Assembly (NCBI GenBank): GCA_032250735.1 | Contig: JAVVEP010000003.1 | Location: 127,962-191,961, forward strand | Origin: Gammaproteobacteria bacterium | GTDB taxonomy: Bacteria > Pseudomonadota > Gammaproteobacteria > SZUA-152 | Reading direction: 5' to 3' | DNA length: 64,000 nt | Shown: piece after piece, positions 49,977 through 58,002 of the stretch | How positions within the stretch are numbered: position 1 is the stretch's first letter | Layout of the letters: every line of letters begins with the position of its first letter | Notes under the pieces: generated by a model | What the model was told of the DNA's origin: nothing | Databases searched by the model: none | What the model saw: the letters and a program-made list of their open reading frames with translations, nothing else | Translations under genes and position numbers: made by a program

Positions 49977-50666
49977 CTAAACCTGAACCGAGAAACGATA
50001 ACCCGCACCACGCACGGTCTGGATCAGGTTCGCGGCCTGATGGGGTTCGAGCGCCTTGCGCAGGCGGCGGATATGCACGTCGACGGTGCGGTCATGGATA
50101 TAGACATTGCGGCCCCAGATCCGGTCCAGCAACTGGTCGCGCGCAAACACCCGTTCCGGGTGCTGCATGAAAAACTGCAACAGGCGAAACTCGGTCGGCC
50201 CGAGCTCGATCTTTTCCTCATCCGCCCAGACCCGATGACTGGACGGTTCCAGCGTCAATGGCCCAATGCTGATCTTCGCCTCATCACCGACGCCGGAGCG
50301 GCGCAACACGGTCTTGATCCGGGCGACCAGCTCGCGGGTTGAGAAGGGTTTGGTGAGATAGTCATCCACCCCCCCCTCCAGTCCGCGAATCATGTCCTCT
50401 TCGGCATCCCGCGCGGTAAGCATGATCACCGGCAGATCGCGGGTGCTGTCATCGCGGCGTAACTGACGGGCAAAATCCAGCCCGCTGACACCGGGTAACA
50501 TCCAGTCCAGCAGGATCAGGCTGGGGGCATGATCGGCCAGACAGACGCGGGCCTCCTCCACGCTGCCCACCGCCAGCCAGCGAAAGCCGGCACGATCCAG
50601 GCTCATGCCGATCATGTCGCGGATCGCCGACTCGTCTTCCACTACCAGAATTGTGCCGTCACTCAT
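49977..50666 (-). CDS. phoB: Phosphate regulon response regulator PhoB
   Basis: A 229-residue regulator with receiver (phospho-acceptor Asp in LILLDWMLPG) and winged-helix DNA-binding domain of OmpR type (ELGPTEFRLLQFFMQHPERVF; DRTVDVHIRRLRKAL). It has its own PHO box 65 bp upstream, so positive feedback is likely. Confidence 0.96.
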   Translation of the reverse strand: MSDGTILVVEDESAIRDMIGMSLDRAGFRWLAVGSVEEARVCLADHAPSLILLDWMLPGVSGLDFARQLRRDDSTRDLPVIMLTARDAEEDMIRGLEGGVDDYLTKPFSTRELVARIKTVLRRSGVGDEAKISIGPLTLEPSSHRVWADEEKIELGPTEFRLLQFFMQHPERVFARDQLLDRIWGRNVYIHDRTVDVHIRRLRKALEPHQAANLIQTVRGAGYRFSVQV

Positions 50667-50730
50667 TCAGAGGCCTTGTGCTTGTTAGCCCGTATTTTTC
50701 ATCACGATCATGGCATTAAACCGGGACAAT

Positions 50731-50748
50731 GTTACCGTTTTATGACAG
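50731..50748 (-). promoter_or_regulatory. PHO box upstream of phoB
   Basis: Minus-strand CTGTCATAAAACGGTAAC matches the 18-bp PHO box (CTGTCATAAATCTGTCAC) with four mismatches, the first half being perfect. It ends about 65 bp before phoB. The shared gap to DUF47-pit is 242 bp. Confidence 0.65.
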
Positions 50749-50908
50749 TTGTCATATTGACCCGCCAGCGGGCCTTGCCACGATTCGGCCACCGGTTCCC
50801 GCAGCCTCCCGTCCACGCTATCATAGCCGCCCAATGTATTTTGAAATTACAGGCACCCAGGCAGGCTCATCCCCCGGCAATCACCTCCCGCTCTGAAAAG
50901 GAATCACC

Positions 50909-51586
50909 ATGGCCTTCACCACCATTTCCAACATGTTTGGCAGCTCACCGGTCAGACCCCTGCAACAGCACATGGACAGCGTGCAGACCTGTATTTCGCA
51001 ACTCGCGCCCTTTTTTGACGCCGTGCTCGCCCGGGACTGGGACGAGGCCCGCAGACAACAGACCGAGATCGTCCGCCTGGAAAATGCGGCCGACGACCTG
51101 AAACACAAGCTGCGCCTCAACATGCCCAGAAGCCTGTTCATGGCCGTCTCGCGGCGTGACCTGCTGGAGGTGCTGACCATGCAGGACAAGATCGCCAACA
51201 AGGCCAAGGACATCGCCGGCCTGATCCTCGGCCGACGGATGACCTTCCCCGACGATATGGCCCCGCTACTGAAGGCCTTCGTCGCCCGCTCCATCGATGC
51301 CTCGGCACAGGCACAGACCGCCATCAACGAACTCGACGAGCTGGTGGAGACGGGCTTTCGCGGTAGCGAGGTCCAGCTGGTGGAATCCATGATCAACATG
51401 CTGGACGAGATCGAGAACGACACCGACAAGATCCAGGTGCAGATTCGCAGTGCCCTGTTCGCCATCGAGAAGCAGCTCGATCCGGTGGAGGTGATGTTCC
51501 TGTATCGCATCATCGACTGGATCGGTGACCTCGGCAATCTGGCCCAACGCGTCGGCAGCCGCCTCGAACTGATGCTGGCGAGGTAG
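50909..51586 (+). CDS. DUF47 PhoU-like accessory protein for Pit
   Basis: A 225-residue helical protein distantly like PhoU. It starts MAFTTISNMFGSSPVRPLQQHM, typical of the TIGR00153 family encoded before pit. It would regulate the low-affinity phosphate carrier. It is 8 nt upstream of pit and divergent from phoB. Confidence 0.92.
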   Translation: MAFTTISNMFGSSPVRPLQQHMDSVQTCISQLAPFFDAVLARDWDEARRQQTEIVRLENAADDLKHKLRLNMPRSLFMAVSRRDLLEVLTMQDKIANKAKDIAGLILGRRMTFPDDMAPLLKAFVARSIDASAQAQTAINELDELVETGFRGSEVQLVESMINMLDEIENDTDKIQVQIRSALFAIEKQLDPVEVMFLYRIIDWIGDLGNLAQRVGSRLELMLAR

Positions 51587-51594
51587 ACAGGACG

Positions 51595-52854
51595 ATGATC
51601 ATGGAATACGGCATGATATTCATCGCGCTAGCCTGCGTGTTCGGTTTTTTCATGGCCTGGGGGGTGGGTGCCAACGACGTCGCCAACGCCATGGCCACCT
51701 CGGTGGGGTCGAAGGCGATCACCATCAAGCAGGCGATCATCATTGCCGCCATCTTCGAATTTGCCGGCGCCTTCCTGGCCGGCGGGCAGGTCACCGCCAC
51801 CATCCGCAAAGGCATCATCGACACCAGCACCCTGACGGGTGCTCCGGAGATCATCATCTACGGCATGCTGGCCTCGCTGCTGGCCGCCGGTATCTGGCTG
51901 ATGGTCGCCTCGCGTTTCGGCTGGCCGGTATCCACTACCCATACCATCGTCGGTGCCATTGTCGGTTTTGCCATCGTCGGCATTGGTATGGATGCAGTGC
52001 AATGGGCAAAGATCGGCACCATCGTCAGCAGCTGGGTGATCTCACCCCTGCTGGCGGGCAGCATCTCCTACGCCCTGTTTTTCAGCGTGCAGAAACTGAT
52101 CCTCGGCACCACCGAGCCGCTTAGAAACGCCCAGCGCTATGTGCCCGCCTACATCTTCGCGGTGGGTTTCATCATTGCCCTGGTGACCCTGATGAAGGGA
52201 CTGAAGCATGTGGGCGTCCACCTGCAGCCCATGGAAAACCTCGCTGTGGCGGTGGTCTGCGGCATCATCGTGATGTTCATCGGCAAGTACTTCATCGCCA
52301 AACTGAAGTTCGATCCCAAGGCCGATAAAGACTTCCACTTCACCAACGTGGAAAAGATCTTCGGCGTGTTGATGATGGTCACCGCCTGTGCCATGGCCTT
52401 TGCCCACGGCTCCAACGACGTGGCCAATGCCATCGGCCCGCTGGCGGCGGTGATCAGCATCGTCAACAGCGGTGGTGAGCTGGCGCAAAAGTCGCCGCTA
52501 CCCATGTGGGTGTTATTGCTCGGCGGCGGAGGCATCGTGGTGGGTCTGGTCACCTACGGTCACAAGGTGATCGCCACGGTCGGCACCGGCATCACCGAGC
52601 TCACCCCCAGCCGCGGCTTTGCGGCGACCCTGGCCGCGGCCACCACCGTGGTGCTGGCCTCGGGCACCGGCCTGCCGATCTCCACCACCCACACCCTGGT
52701 GGGCGCGGTGCTGGGGGTGGGTCTGGCGCGGGGTATCGCCGCGCTGAACCTGAACGTGGTGCGCACCATCTTTATGTCCTGGGTCATCACCCTGCCGGCC
52801 GGGGCGATCCTGTCGATCGTCTTCTTCTTTATACTCAAAGCCGGCTTTTCCTGA
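51595..52854 (+). CDS. pit: Low-affinity inorganic phosphate transporter, PiT family
   Basis: A 419-residue secondary transporter with about ten membrane segments. The family's two inverted repeats are visible: GANDVANAMATSVGSKAI near the N-terminus and GSNDVANAIGPLAAV in the second half. It probably moves metal-phosphate with H+ or Na+. A starting ATG six nt later is possible. Neighbouring phoB and DUF47 suggest switching between high and low affinity uptake. Confidence 0.93.
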   Translation: MIMEYGMIFIALACVFGFFMAWGVGANDVANAMATSVGSKAITIKQAIIIAAIFEFAGAFLAGGQVTATIRKGIIDTSTLTGAPEIIIYGMLASLLAAGIWLMVASRFGWPVSTTHTIVGAIVGFAIVGIGMDAVQWAKIGTIVSSWVISPLLAGSISYALFFSVQKLILGTTEPLRNAQRYVPAYIFAVGFIIALVTLMKGLKHVGVHLQPMENLAVAVVCGIIVMFIGKYFIAKLKFDPKADKDFHFTNVEKIFGVLMMVTACAMAFAHGSNDVANAIGPLAAVISIVNSGGELAQKSPLPMWVLLLGGGGIVVGLVTYGHKVIATVGTGITELTPSRGFAATLAAATTVVLASGTGLPISTTHTLVGAVLGVGLARGIAALNLNVVRTIFMSWVITLPAGAILSIVFFFILKAGFS

Positions 52855-52860
52855 CCCCGC

Positions 52861-53721
52861 ATGTCTTCCCTGTTCGACTTCGACCAACCGGCCGACGCCT
52901 ACGCGGTGATGGGCAATCCCATCAGCCATTCGCGCTCGCCCCAAATCCACGCCGCCTTTGCCGCGCAGACCGGGCAGCGCATCCGCTACACGGCGATACA
53001 GGTCGATCCGGGCGGCTTTGCGCAGGCGGTGGGCAATTTTTTCGCCAACGGCGGCAAGGGGCTCAATGTCACCGTGCCCTTTAAACGCGAGGCCTGGGAG
53101 CTGGCCGGCGAACGGGGGCCCGAGGCCGAACAGGCGGGCGCGGTGAACACCCTGCTGCTGAATGCGGACGGGGTGCTGGTCGGGCGCAACACCGACGGCA
53201 TCGGACTGGTGCGCGACATCCTGCACAACCACGGCGGCGTGATCGCCGGGCAACGGGTGTTATTGATCGGGGCCGGCGGCGCGGCGCGCGGGGTACTGCA
53301 ACCGCTGCTCGCCCAGCGGCCGGCCCGGCTGGTGATCGCCAACCGCACGGCCAGTCGCGCCCACCAGCTGGCCGCCGACTTTCGCCCGCTAGGCGAGGTC
53401 AGCGGCGCCGCCTTCGGCGAGCTGGCAGGACAGGCGTTTGATCTCATCATCAACGCCACGGCGGCCAGCCTGCAGGGCGAGGTGCCGCCCCTGCCGGATG
53501 AGATCTGCACCGCCACCAGCTGGTGTTACGACATGATGTACGCCGCCGAGCCCACCCCCTTTGTGCGCTGGGCCCGGCAACACGGCGCGGCACAGGCGCT
53601 CGATGGTCTCGGGATGCTGGTGGAGCAGGCGGCGGAGTCGTTTCTGCACTGGCGCGGGGTGCGCCCCGACACGGCGCCGGTGATCCAGCAGCTCAGGCAC
53701 GAACTGCTCGCCGGCCATTGA
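52861..53721 (+). CDS. aroE: Shikimate dehydrogenase
   Basis: A 286-residue enzyme of the aromatic amino acid pathway, reducing 3-dehydroshikimate with NADPH. VMGNPISHSRSPQIH binds shikimate, Lys in NVTVPFKREAW and Asp in NTDGIGL are the catalytic pair, and GAGGAARGVLQPL binds NADP. It begins 6 nt after pit. Confidence 0.95.
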   Translation: MSSLFDFDQPADAYAVMGNPISHSRSPQIHAAFAAQTGQRIRYTAIQVDPGGFAQAVGNFFANGGKGLNVTVPFKREAWELAGERGPEAEQAGAVNTLLLNADGVLVGRNTDGIGLVRDILHNHGGVIAGQRVLLIGAGGAARGVLQPLLAQRPARLVIANRTASRAHQLAADFRPLGEVSGAAFGELAGQAFDLIINATAASLQGEVPPLPDEICTATSWCYDMMYAAEPTPFVRWARQHGAAQALDGLGMLVEQAAESFLHWRGVRPDTAPVIQQLRHELLAGH

Positions 53722-53756
53722 CGCCACAAACAACGCGCCATACACGGCCGCAGTCG

Positions 53757-53789
53757 CCAGCGGTTTTTCACCGGCGCTCAGGGCCTGTG
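53757..53789. repeat. Decayed half copy of the palindrome family
   Basis: CGGTTTTTCACCGG followed by CGCTCAGGGCCTGTG: a right arm and the start of a left arm of the family at 29652. It overlaps the 3' end of the RRM-like gene by 12 bp. Confidence 0.5.
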
Positions 53790-54218
53790 CCGCCGCTCCC
53801 CCCGCCGCCCCTCTATCCCCAGCCAGCGCCGAAAATGCCAGCCGGCACGGCGCCGATCATTGCCCCGGCTGCGCGGCTGGAAGGGCCGTATCTCCAGCTC
53901 CCGCCCCTGTAGACCAACCCCCGCCAGCTGGGTGATCAGCTGGGCGACGGAGGCACGGGAATAACCGGAGACACGGCAGTAATGCGCAAACCGGCCCTGC
54001 GCGTCCTCCACCAGGGTGAAGCTCGGTTCGGCGGAAGGGTGGCCCTGGTGGAGGCCGGCAACGCGCTGCTGGGCCCATGACTCCGACACCCATAACGCGG
54101 CCATGCCCAGGCCCCTGCGCGCAACGGATGATCGGTGGCCAGGGGCGGCCGCAAACAGCTCGCGCAGATCCTCCACACTGACCGTCGCCGGCAGATTGCC
54201 GACATAGATATCGAGCAT
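53778..54218 (-). CDS. RRM-like RNA-binding protein
   Basis: A 146-residue protein. LDIYVGNLPATVSVEDLRELF is an RNP-2 motif with the first helix of an RNA recognition motif; the RNP-1 region is degenerate. The second half ends in an Arg-rich tail (RSRGNDRRRAGWHFRRW, RRGERRH). GGAGGGGG precedes the ATG at 54218; an upstream in-frame ATG at 54242 is less likely. It may bind RNA. The 3' end runs into a decayed repeat, which may have replaced the original end. Confidence 0.7.
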   Translation of the reverse strand: MLDIYVGNLPATVSVEDLRELFAAAPGHRSSVARRGLGMAALWVSESWAQQRVAGLHQGHPSAEPSFTLVEDAQGRFAHYCRVSGYSRASVAQLITQLAGVGLQGRELEIRPFQPRSRGNDRRRAGWHFRRWLGIEGRRGERRHRP

Positions 54219-54373
54219 ACCCCCTCCCCTGACACACATCACGCCGCCCTCAACAGAGAAGCAAGGCTGTGACAGACCCCCTGTTCGTTCGGACGACTGC
54301 GTTTAATTATAGGGTCGATTATTACAGGGCCGATCACCGGCCCGGGTTTCCGGTCTCCTTACCGATTGGCGCT

Positions 54374-54424
54374 TTGCACCGACAGGCACCTTGCATCAAC
54401 AGGCACCCTGCACCGACAGGCACT
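54374..54424. repeat. 17-bp tandem repeat (x3)
   Basis: Units at 54374, 54391 and 54408: TTGCACCGACAGGCACC, TTGCATCAACAGGCACC, CTGCACCGACAGGCACT. It abuts the end of the carbonic-anhydrase-like gene. Confidence 0.8.
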
Positions 54425-54972
54425 CAGCTGCCTTTCAGGTGCTGGTCCTTCAGATCCACGTAGTGCTGGGCGGAATGCGCGATCCACTGGCGCTCCTCCT
54501 CCGTCAACGGTCGCACCTTGCGCACCGGACTGCCTAGCCACAAATAGCCACCCCCCAGCACCTTGCCGGGTGACACCAGACTGCCGGCGCCCAGCAGCAC
54601 AAAGGGTTCCAGTACCGCGCCATCCATGATGGTCGAGCCCATGCCCACCAGACAGTGATCGCCGACCGTGCAGCCGTGCAGGATCACCCGGTGTCCGACG
54701 GTCACATTGTCGCCCACCACCACCGCGTGCCCCTCGGGCAGGTCGGCGTGCGGGTGGGTGACGTGCACCACGCTGCTGTCCTGTATATTGCTGCGCCGGC
54801 CGATGCGGATCCTGTTCACATCGCCCCGCATCACGGTCATGGGCCAGATCGAACTGTCCGCCCCCAGCTGCACGTCACCGATCACCAGCGCCGTGTCATC
54901 AATGAAGGCGCCCTTACCGATGGTGGGAGTGACGCCCTGGAAGGGGCGGATCGCATGGTGTTTATCGTTCAT
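54424..54972 (-). CDS. yrdA: Gamma-carbonic-anhydrase-like hexapeptide protein (YrdA family)
   Basis: A 182-residue left-handed beta-helix protein with hexapeptide repeats (GDVQLGADSSIWPMTVMRGD and others). Metal His lie in HVTHPHADL and VTVGHRVILHGC, as in gamma carbonic anhydrases. Neighbouring aroE as in E. coli. Enzyme activity is not certain. Ends at a tandem repeat. Confidence 0.9.
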   Translation of the reverse strand: MNDKHHAIRPFQGVTPTIGKGAFIDDTALVIGDVQLGADSSIWPMTVMRGDVNRIRIGRRSNIQDSSVVHVTHPHADLPEGHAVVVGDNVTVGHRVILHGCTVGDHCLVGMGSTIMDGAVLEPFVLLGAGSLVSPGKVLGGGYLWLGSPVRKVRPLTEEERQWIAHSAQHYVDLKDQHLKGS

Positions 54973-54993
54973 GAACGGCGTCTATCTCAGTTT

Positions 54994-55030
54994 GTAGGGT
55001 GGGCACGTTTTCTGTGCCCACGCGGCTGCC
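54994..55030. repeat. GTAGGGTGGGCA palindrome
   Basis: GTGGGCAC (54999-55006) and GTGCCCAC (55014-55021) form a hairpin within the common GTAGGGTGGGCA...GCCCACC type of intergenic palindrome. Confidence 0.7.
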
Positions 55031-55056
55031 CACCAGTCTTAATGCAATGAATTATT

Positions 55057-55129
55057 AACCGCAAAGATCGCAAAGTCCCGCAAAGGTTTGTTTTTAAATT
55101 CTTCGCGTGCCGTTGCGGCCTTTGCGGTT
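55057..55129. repeat. AACCGCAAAG inverted repeat with T run
   Basis: AACCGCAAAG (55057-55066) and CTTTGCGGTT (55120-55129) are perfect 10-bp arms; TTTT follows on the plus strand. The left half also repeats GCAAAG. Could act as a weak terminator. Confidence 0.6.
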
Positions 55130-55170
55130 TTTATCTTTTTAAAATGCGGAATACCGTTAGTTTGTAGTTC

Positions 55171-55258
55171 GTAGGGTAATGGCCATTGCCCACCGTACCC
55201 GCCCGAGCTGTTTTCTGGTGGGCGGTGCCTTTATGCCCCGGTGGGTACAACACCCTAC
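55171..55258. repeat. GTAGGGT...ACCCTAC palindromic element A (3' of gor)
   Basis: Ends GTAGGGT and ACCCTAC are complementary; the right half GGTGGGCGGTGCCTTTATGC through CACCCTAC is nearly identical to that of the element at 56653-56756 on the other side of gor. Confidence 0.8.
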
Positions 55259-55268
55259 GCACTTAGCA

Positions 55269-56618
55269 CTATCGTAAGGTCACCAGCTCTTCGGCGCTGG
55301 TGGGATGGATGGCCACGGTGTTATCGAAATCGGCCTTGGTGGCGCCCATTTTCACGGCCACCGCAAAACCCTGCAACATCTCGTCGGCACCCTGGCCGAT
55401 GACGTGCACCCCCACCACCTTTTCCTGCGCGCCGACACACACCAGCTTCATCGCCGTGGTGGGCCGGTGCGCGGTAAAGGCATGGGCCATGGCGGTGAAG
55501 CGGGTCTGATACACCTTTACCGCATCGCCGTGTTCACGACGCGCCTGCTCCTCGGTCAGGCCGATGGTGCCAATGGGCGGGTGGCTGAACATCACCGTGG
55601 GAATGTTATCGTAATCCAGCCGGCGCTCGGTCTGCTGATTGAACAGCCGGTCCGCCAGCCGCCGTGCCGCGGCGATGGCCACCGGGGTGAGTTGGGCGCG
55701 ACCGGTCACATCACCCACCGCGTAGATACCGGCCACATTGGTGTTCTGAAACGCATCGGTGGGGATATAGCCGCGCGCATCCTGTTCCACGCCGGCGGCG
55801 GCCAGGTTGAGCGGCCCGGTATTGGGGCTACGGCCGATGGCCCAGATCAGTTGATCGATCTCGGTCAGCTGCTGGCCGTTTTCAAACTGCAGGGTCAGCG
55901 TGCCATCTTCTGCTTTTTCCACTTTCTTCACGGTCACGCCTGACATGATATTCACGCCGTCGTTGCTCATCTCTTCCATCAGCGTATCGCGCAACATCGA
56001 ATCAAACTCGGCCAGAAAATGCTGCCGGCGCAGCAGCAGATCGACATCGCTGCCCAGGGCATTGAGCACCCCGGCCAGCTCCACGGCGATATAGCCCGCC
56101 CCCACCACCGCCACGCGCTTGGGCTGTTCGGTGAGCGCAAAAAAACCGTCCGAGGTGATGCCCAGTTCCGCGCCCGGGGTGTCGGGCAAAGTGGGCACCC
56201 CACCGGGGGCGATCACGATGTGGTCGGCGGTGTAGTGCTCGCCGTTCACCTCCAGCGTCCGGGCATCCACAAAACGGGCGCTACCCTGGATCGCATCGAT
56301 ATTCGAATCCGCCAGATAATTGCCGTACCAGTCGGTGATGCCCTTGATGTAGGCCTCGCGCGCCGCCACCAGCTTGGCCCATTTGAAGCCGTAGACATTG
56401 ATGTCAAAACCATAACTGGAGGCATTGCGCAGCGCCTGCGCCATCTCCGCGCCGTACCACATCACCTTCTTCGGCACACAGCCCACATTGACGCAGGTAC
56501 CGCCCATCTTGGCGCTCTCGATCACCGCGCAGCGGGCGCCGTAGACCGCGCCGCGCTCCGCCGCGGACAGGCCGCCGCTGCCGCCGCCGATGGCAATGAG
56601 GTCATAGTGTTTGCTCAT
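55269..56618 (-). CDS. gor: Glutathione reductase
   Basis: A 449-residue FAD enzyme that regenerates glutathione with NADPH. FAD motif [14 protein letters not shown], redox-active disulfide [13 protein letters not shown] and NADP-binding [14 protein letters not shown]-terminal dimer motif [12 protein letters not shown]. It would keep glutaredoxins at 5-6 kb supplied. It is bracketed by related repetitive palindromes. Confidence 0.95.
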   Translation of the reverse strand: MSKHYDLIAIGGGSGGLSAAERGAVYGARCAVIESAKMGGTCVNVGCVPKKVMWYGAEMAQALRNASSYGFDINVYGFKWAKLVAAREAYIKGITDWYGNYLADSNIDAIQGSARFVDARTLEVNGEHYTADHIVIAPGGVPTLPDTPGAELGITSDGFFALTEQPKRVAVVGAGYIAVELAGVLNALGSDVDLLLRRQHFLAEFDSMLRDTLMEEMSNDGVNIMSGVTVKKVEKAEDGTLTLQFENGQQLTEIDQLIWAIGRSPNTGPLNLAAAGVEQDARGYIPTDAFQNTNVAGIYAVGDVTGRAQLTPVAIAAARRLADRLFNQQTERRLDYDNIPTVMFSHPPIGTIGLTEEQARREHGDAVKVYQTRFTAMAHAFTAHRPTTAMKLVCVGAQEKVVGVHVIGQGADEMLQGFAVAVKMGATKADFDNTVAIHPTSAEELVTLR

Positions 56619-56652
56619 AGCGACTCCTTACCTTCTTAAAGGTCACGTTTGC

Positions 56653-56756
56653 GTAGGGCGTACCCACCGGGGCATAAAGGCACCGCCCACCCATCACGCA
56701 TTGTTTAAATCTTTAATGGTGGGCAATGCCTTTATGCCCCGGTGGGTACACCCTAC
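56653..56756. repeat. GTAGGG...CCCTAC palindromic element B (5' of gor)
   Basis: Nearly perfect arms of 39 bp (56653-56691, 56718-56756): GTAGGGCGTACCCACCGGGG paired with a complement ending GGTACACCCTAC. It lies 35 bp upstream of the gor start, so its insertion would alter the gor promoter. Confidence 0.85.
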
Positions 56757-56795
56757 TTGCCTGCAGCCATAACAGGCGATTGAAAAAGTTTCTGT

Positions 56796-57827
56796 TTAGC
56801 CCATCCACTGCAACGGCGCCTCGTTCATCATGATCGCCGCCTGCTCGCGCAGGGCCAGGATCTGCTCTTCCCAATAGCGCGCCTCGCCGAACCACGGAAA
56901 GTGCATGGGGAAGGTGGGGTCATCCCAGCGCCGCGCCAGCCACGCCGAATAATGGATCATGCGCAGGCTGCGCAGCGGCTCGATCAAGTGTAACTCGCGG
57001 GGATTAAAATCCATAAATTCACTGTAGCCCGCCAGCAGTTCGTCGAGCTGGCCGGTCATCTGCCGACGATCGCCCGACAGCAGCATCCACAGATCCTGTA
57101 TCGCCGGGCCCATGCGTGCGTCGTCAAAGTCCACGAAGTGCGGGCCGTCGTCGGTCCACAGGATATTGCCGGGGTGGCAGTCGCCGTGCAGGCGCAGCGA
57201 CAGCACCTTGCCCTCCAGCGCGCCCGCCCGCTCGAAACCGATTACCACCTGTTTGAGCACATCCTCCACCAGGGTCGTATAGGCCTCGCGCAGGTCGTCG
57301 GGCACAAAACCCGTGGACAGGATGTAGCGAAACGGCTCGTGGCCGAAACTGTCGATACTCAGGGAGGGGCGATGCCGAAACGGGCTGGTGGCGCCGATGG
57401 CGTGGATGCGGCCCAGAAACCGTCCCACCCACAGCAGGTGATCGGGGTTTTCCAGATCCGGGGTGCGGCCCCCGCGCCGCGGATACAGCGCAAAGCGAAA
57501 TCCGCCATGCTCGAACAGGCTGCGCCCGCTCGCATCCCGCAGCGGGGCGACGGCGGGGATCTCGGCCTGCGCCAGCTGCGCGGCAAAATCGTGTTCCTCC
57601 TGGATCGCCGCATCAGTCCAGCGCTGGGGCCGGTAAAATTTGACGATCACCGGCGCGGCCTCTTCAATGCCCACCTGATAGACGCGGTTCTCGTAACTGT
57701 TCAGCGCCAGTTGCCGGCCGTCACTGTGTCCGCCGACCAGCGGCGCAACGCTGTCCACGGCATCCAGCACCGCGTCGGGGGTCAACAGGGCGTAGGCGTG
57801 GGTGGGATCGGTATCGGTGGTCATCAT
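56796..57827 (-). CDS. srkA: Stress response kinase SrkA (YihE/RdoA)
   Basis: A 343-residue aminoglycoside-phosphotransferase-like Ser/Thr kinase. Catalytic HGDCHPGNILW and metal-binding VDFDDA are clear; VYQVGIEEAAPVIVKFYRP is the ATP Lys region. In E. coli it counters stress-induced cell death. The start is ATGATG at 57827; no coding signal lies further upstream. Confidence 0.9.
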   Translation of the reverse strand: MMTTDTDPTHAYALLTPDAVLDAVDSVAPLVGGHSDGRQLALNSYENRVYQVGIEEAAPVIVKFYRPQRWTDAAIQEEHDFAAQLAQAEIPAVAPLRDASGRSLFEHGGFRFALYPRRGGRTPDLENPDHLLWVGRFLGRIHAIGATSPFRHRPSLSIDSFGHEPFRYILSTGFVPDDLREAYTTLVEDVLKQVVIGFERAGALEGKVLSLRLHGDCHPGNILWTDDGPHFVDFDDARMGPAIQDLWMLLSGDRRQMTGQLDELLAGYSEFMDFNPRELHLIEPLRSLRMIHYSAWLARRWDDPTFPMHFPWFGEARYWEEQILALREQAAIMMNEAPLQWMG

Positions 57828-57894
57828 GTTTAGTGGCTCGCCGTTGGCGTACTGGGGACCCGTTAGGGTAACATCTATTGCGCTTTGTTCTTGA

Positions 57895-57947
57895 AACCAT
57901 CGTACCTGGAAGCATCGTACCTGGAACCATTGTACTCTCAACCATCG
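57895..57947. repeat. 15-bp tandem repeat (x3.5)
   Basis: AACCATCGTACCTGG, AAGCATCGTACCTGG, AACCATTGTACTCTC and AACCATCG at 57895, 57910, 57925 and 57940. In the srkA-prlC promoter region. Confidence 0.8.
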
Positions 57948-58002
57948 CCGCGTCTTTTTCGGACCCGGCCCCAGCCATCGGGAACACGCTACACTTAACA
58001 TC

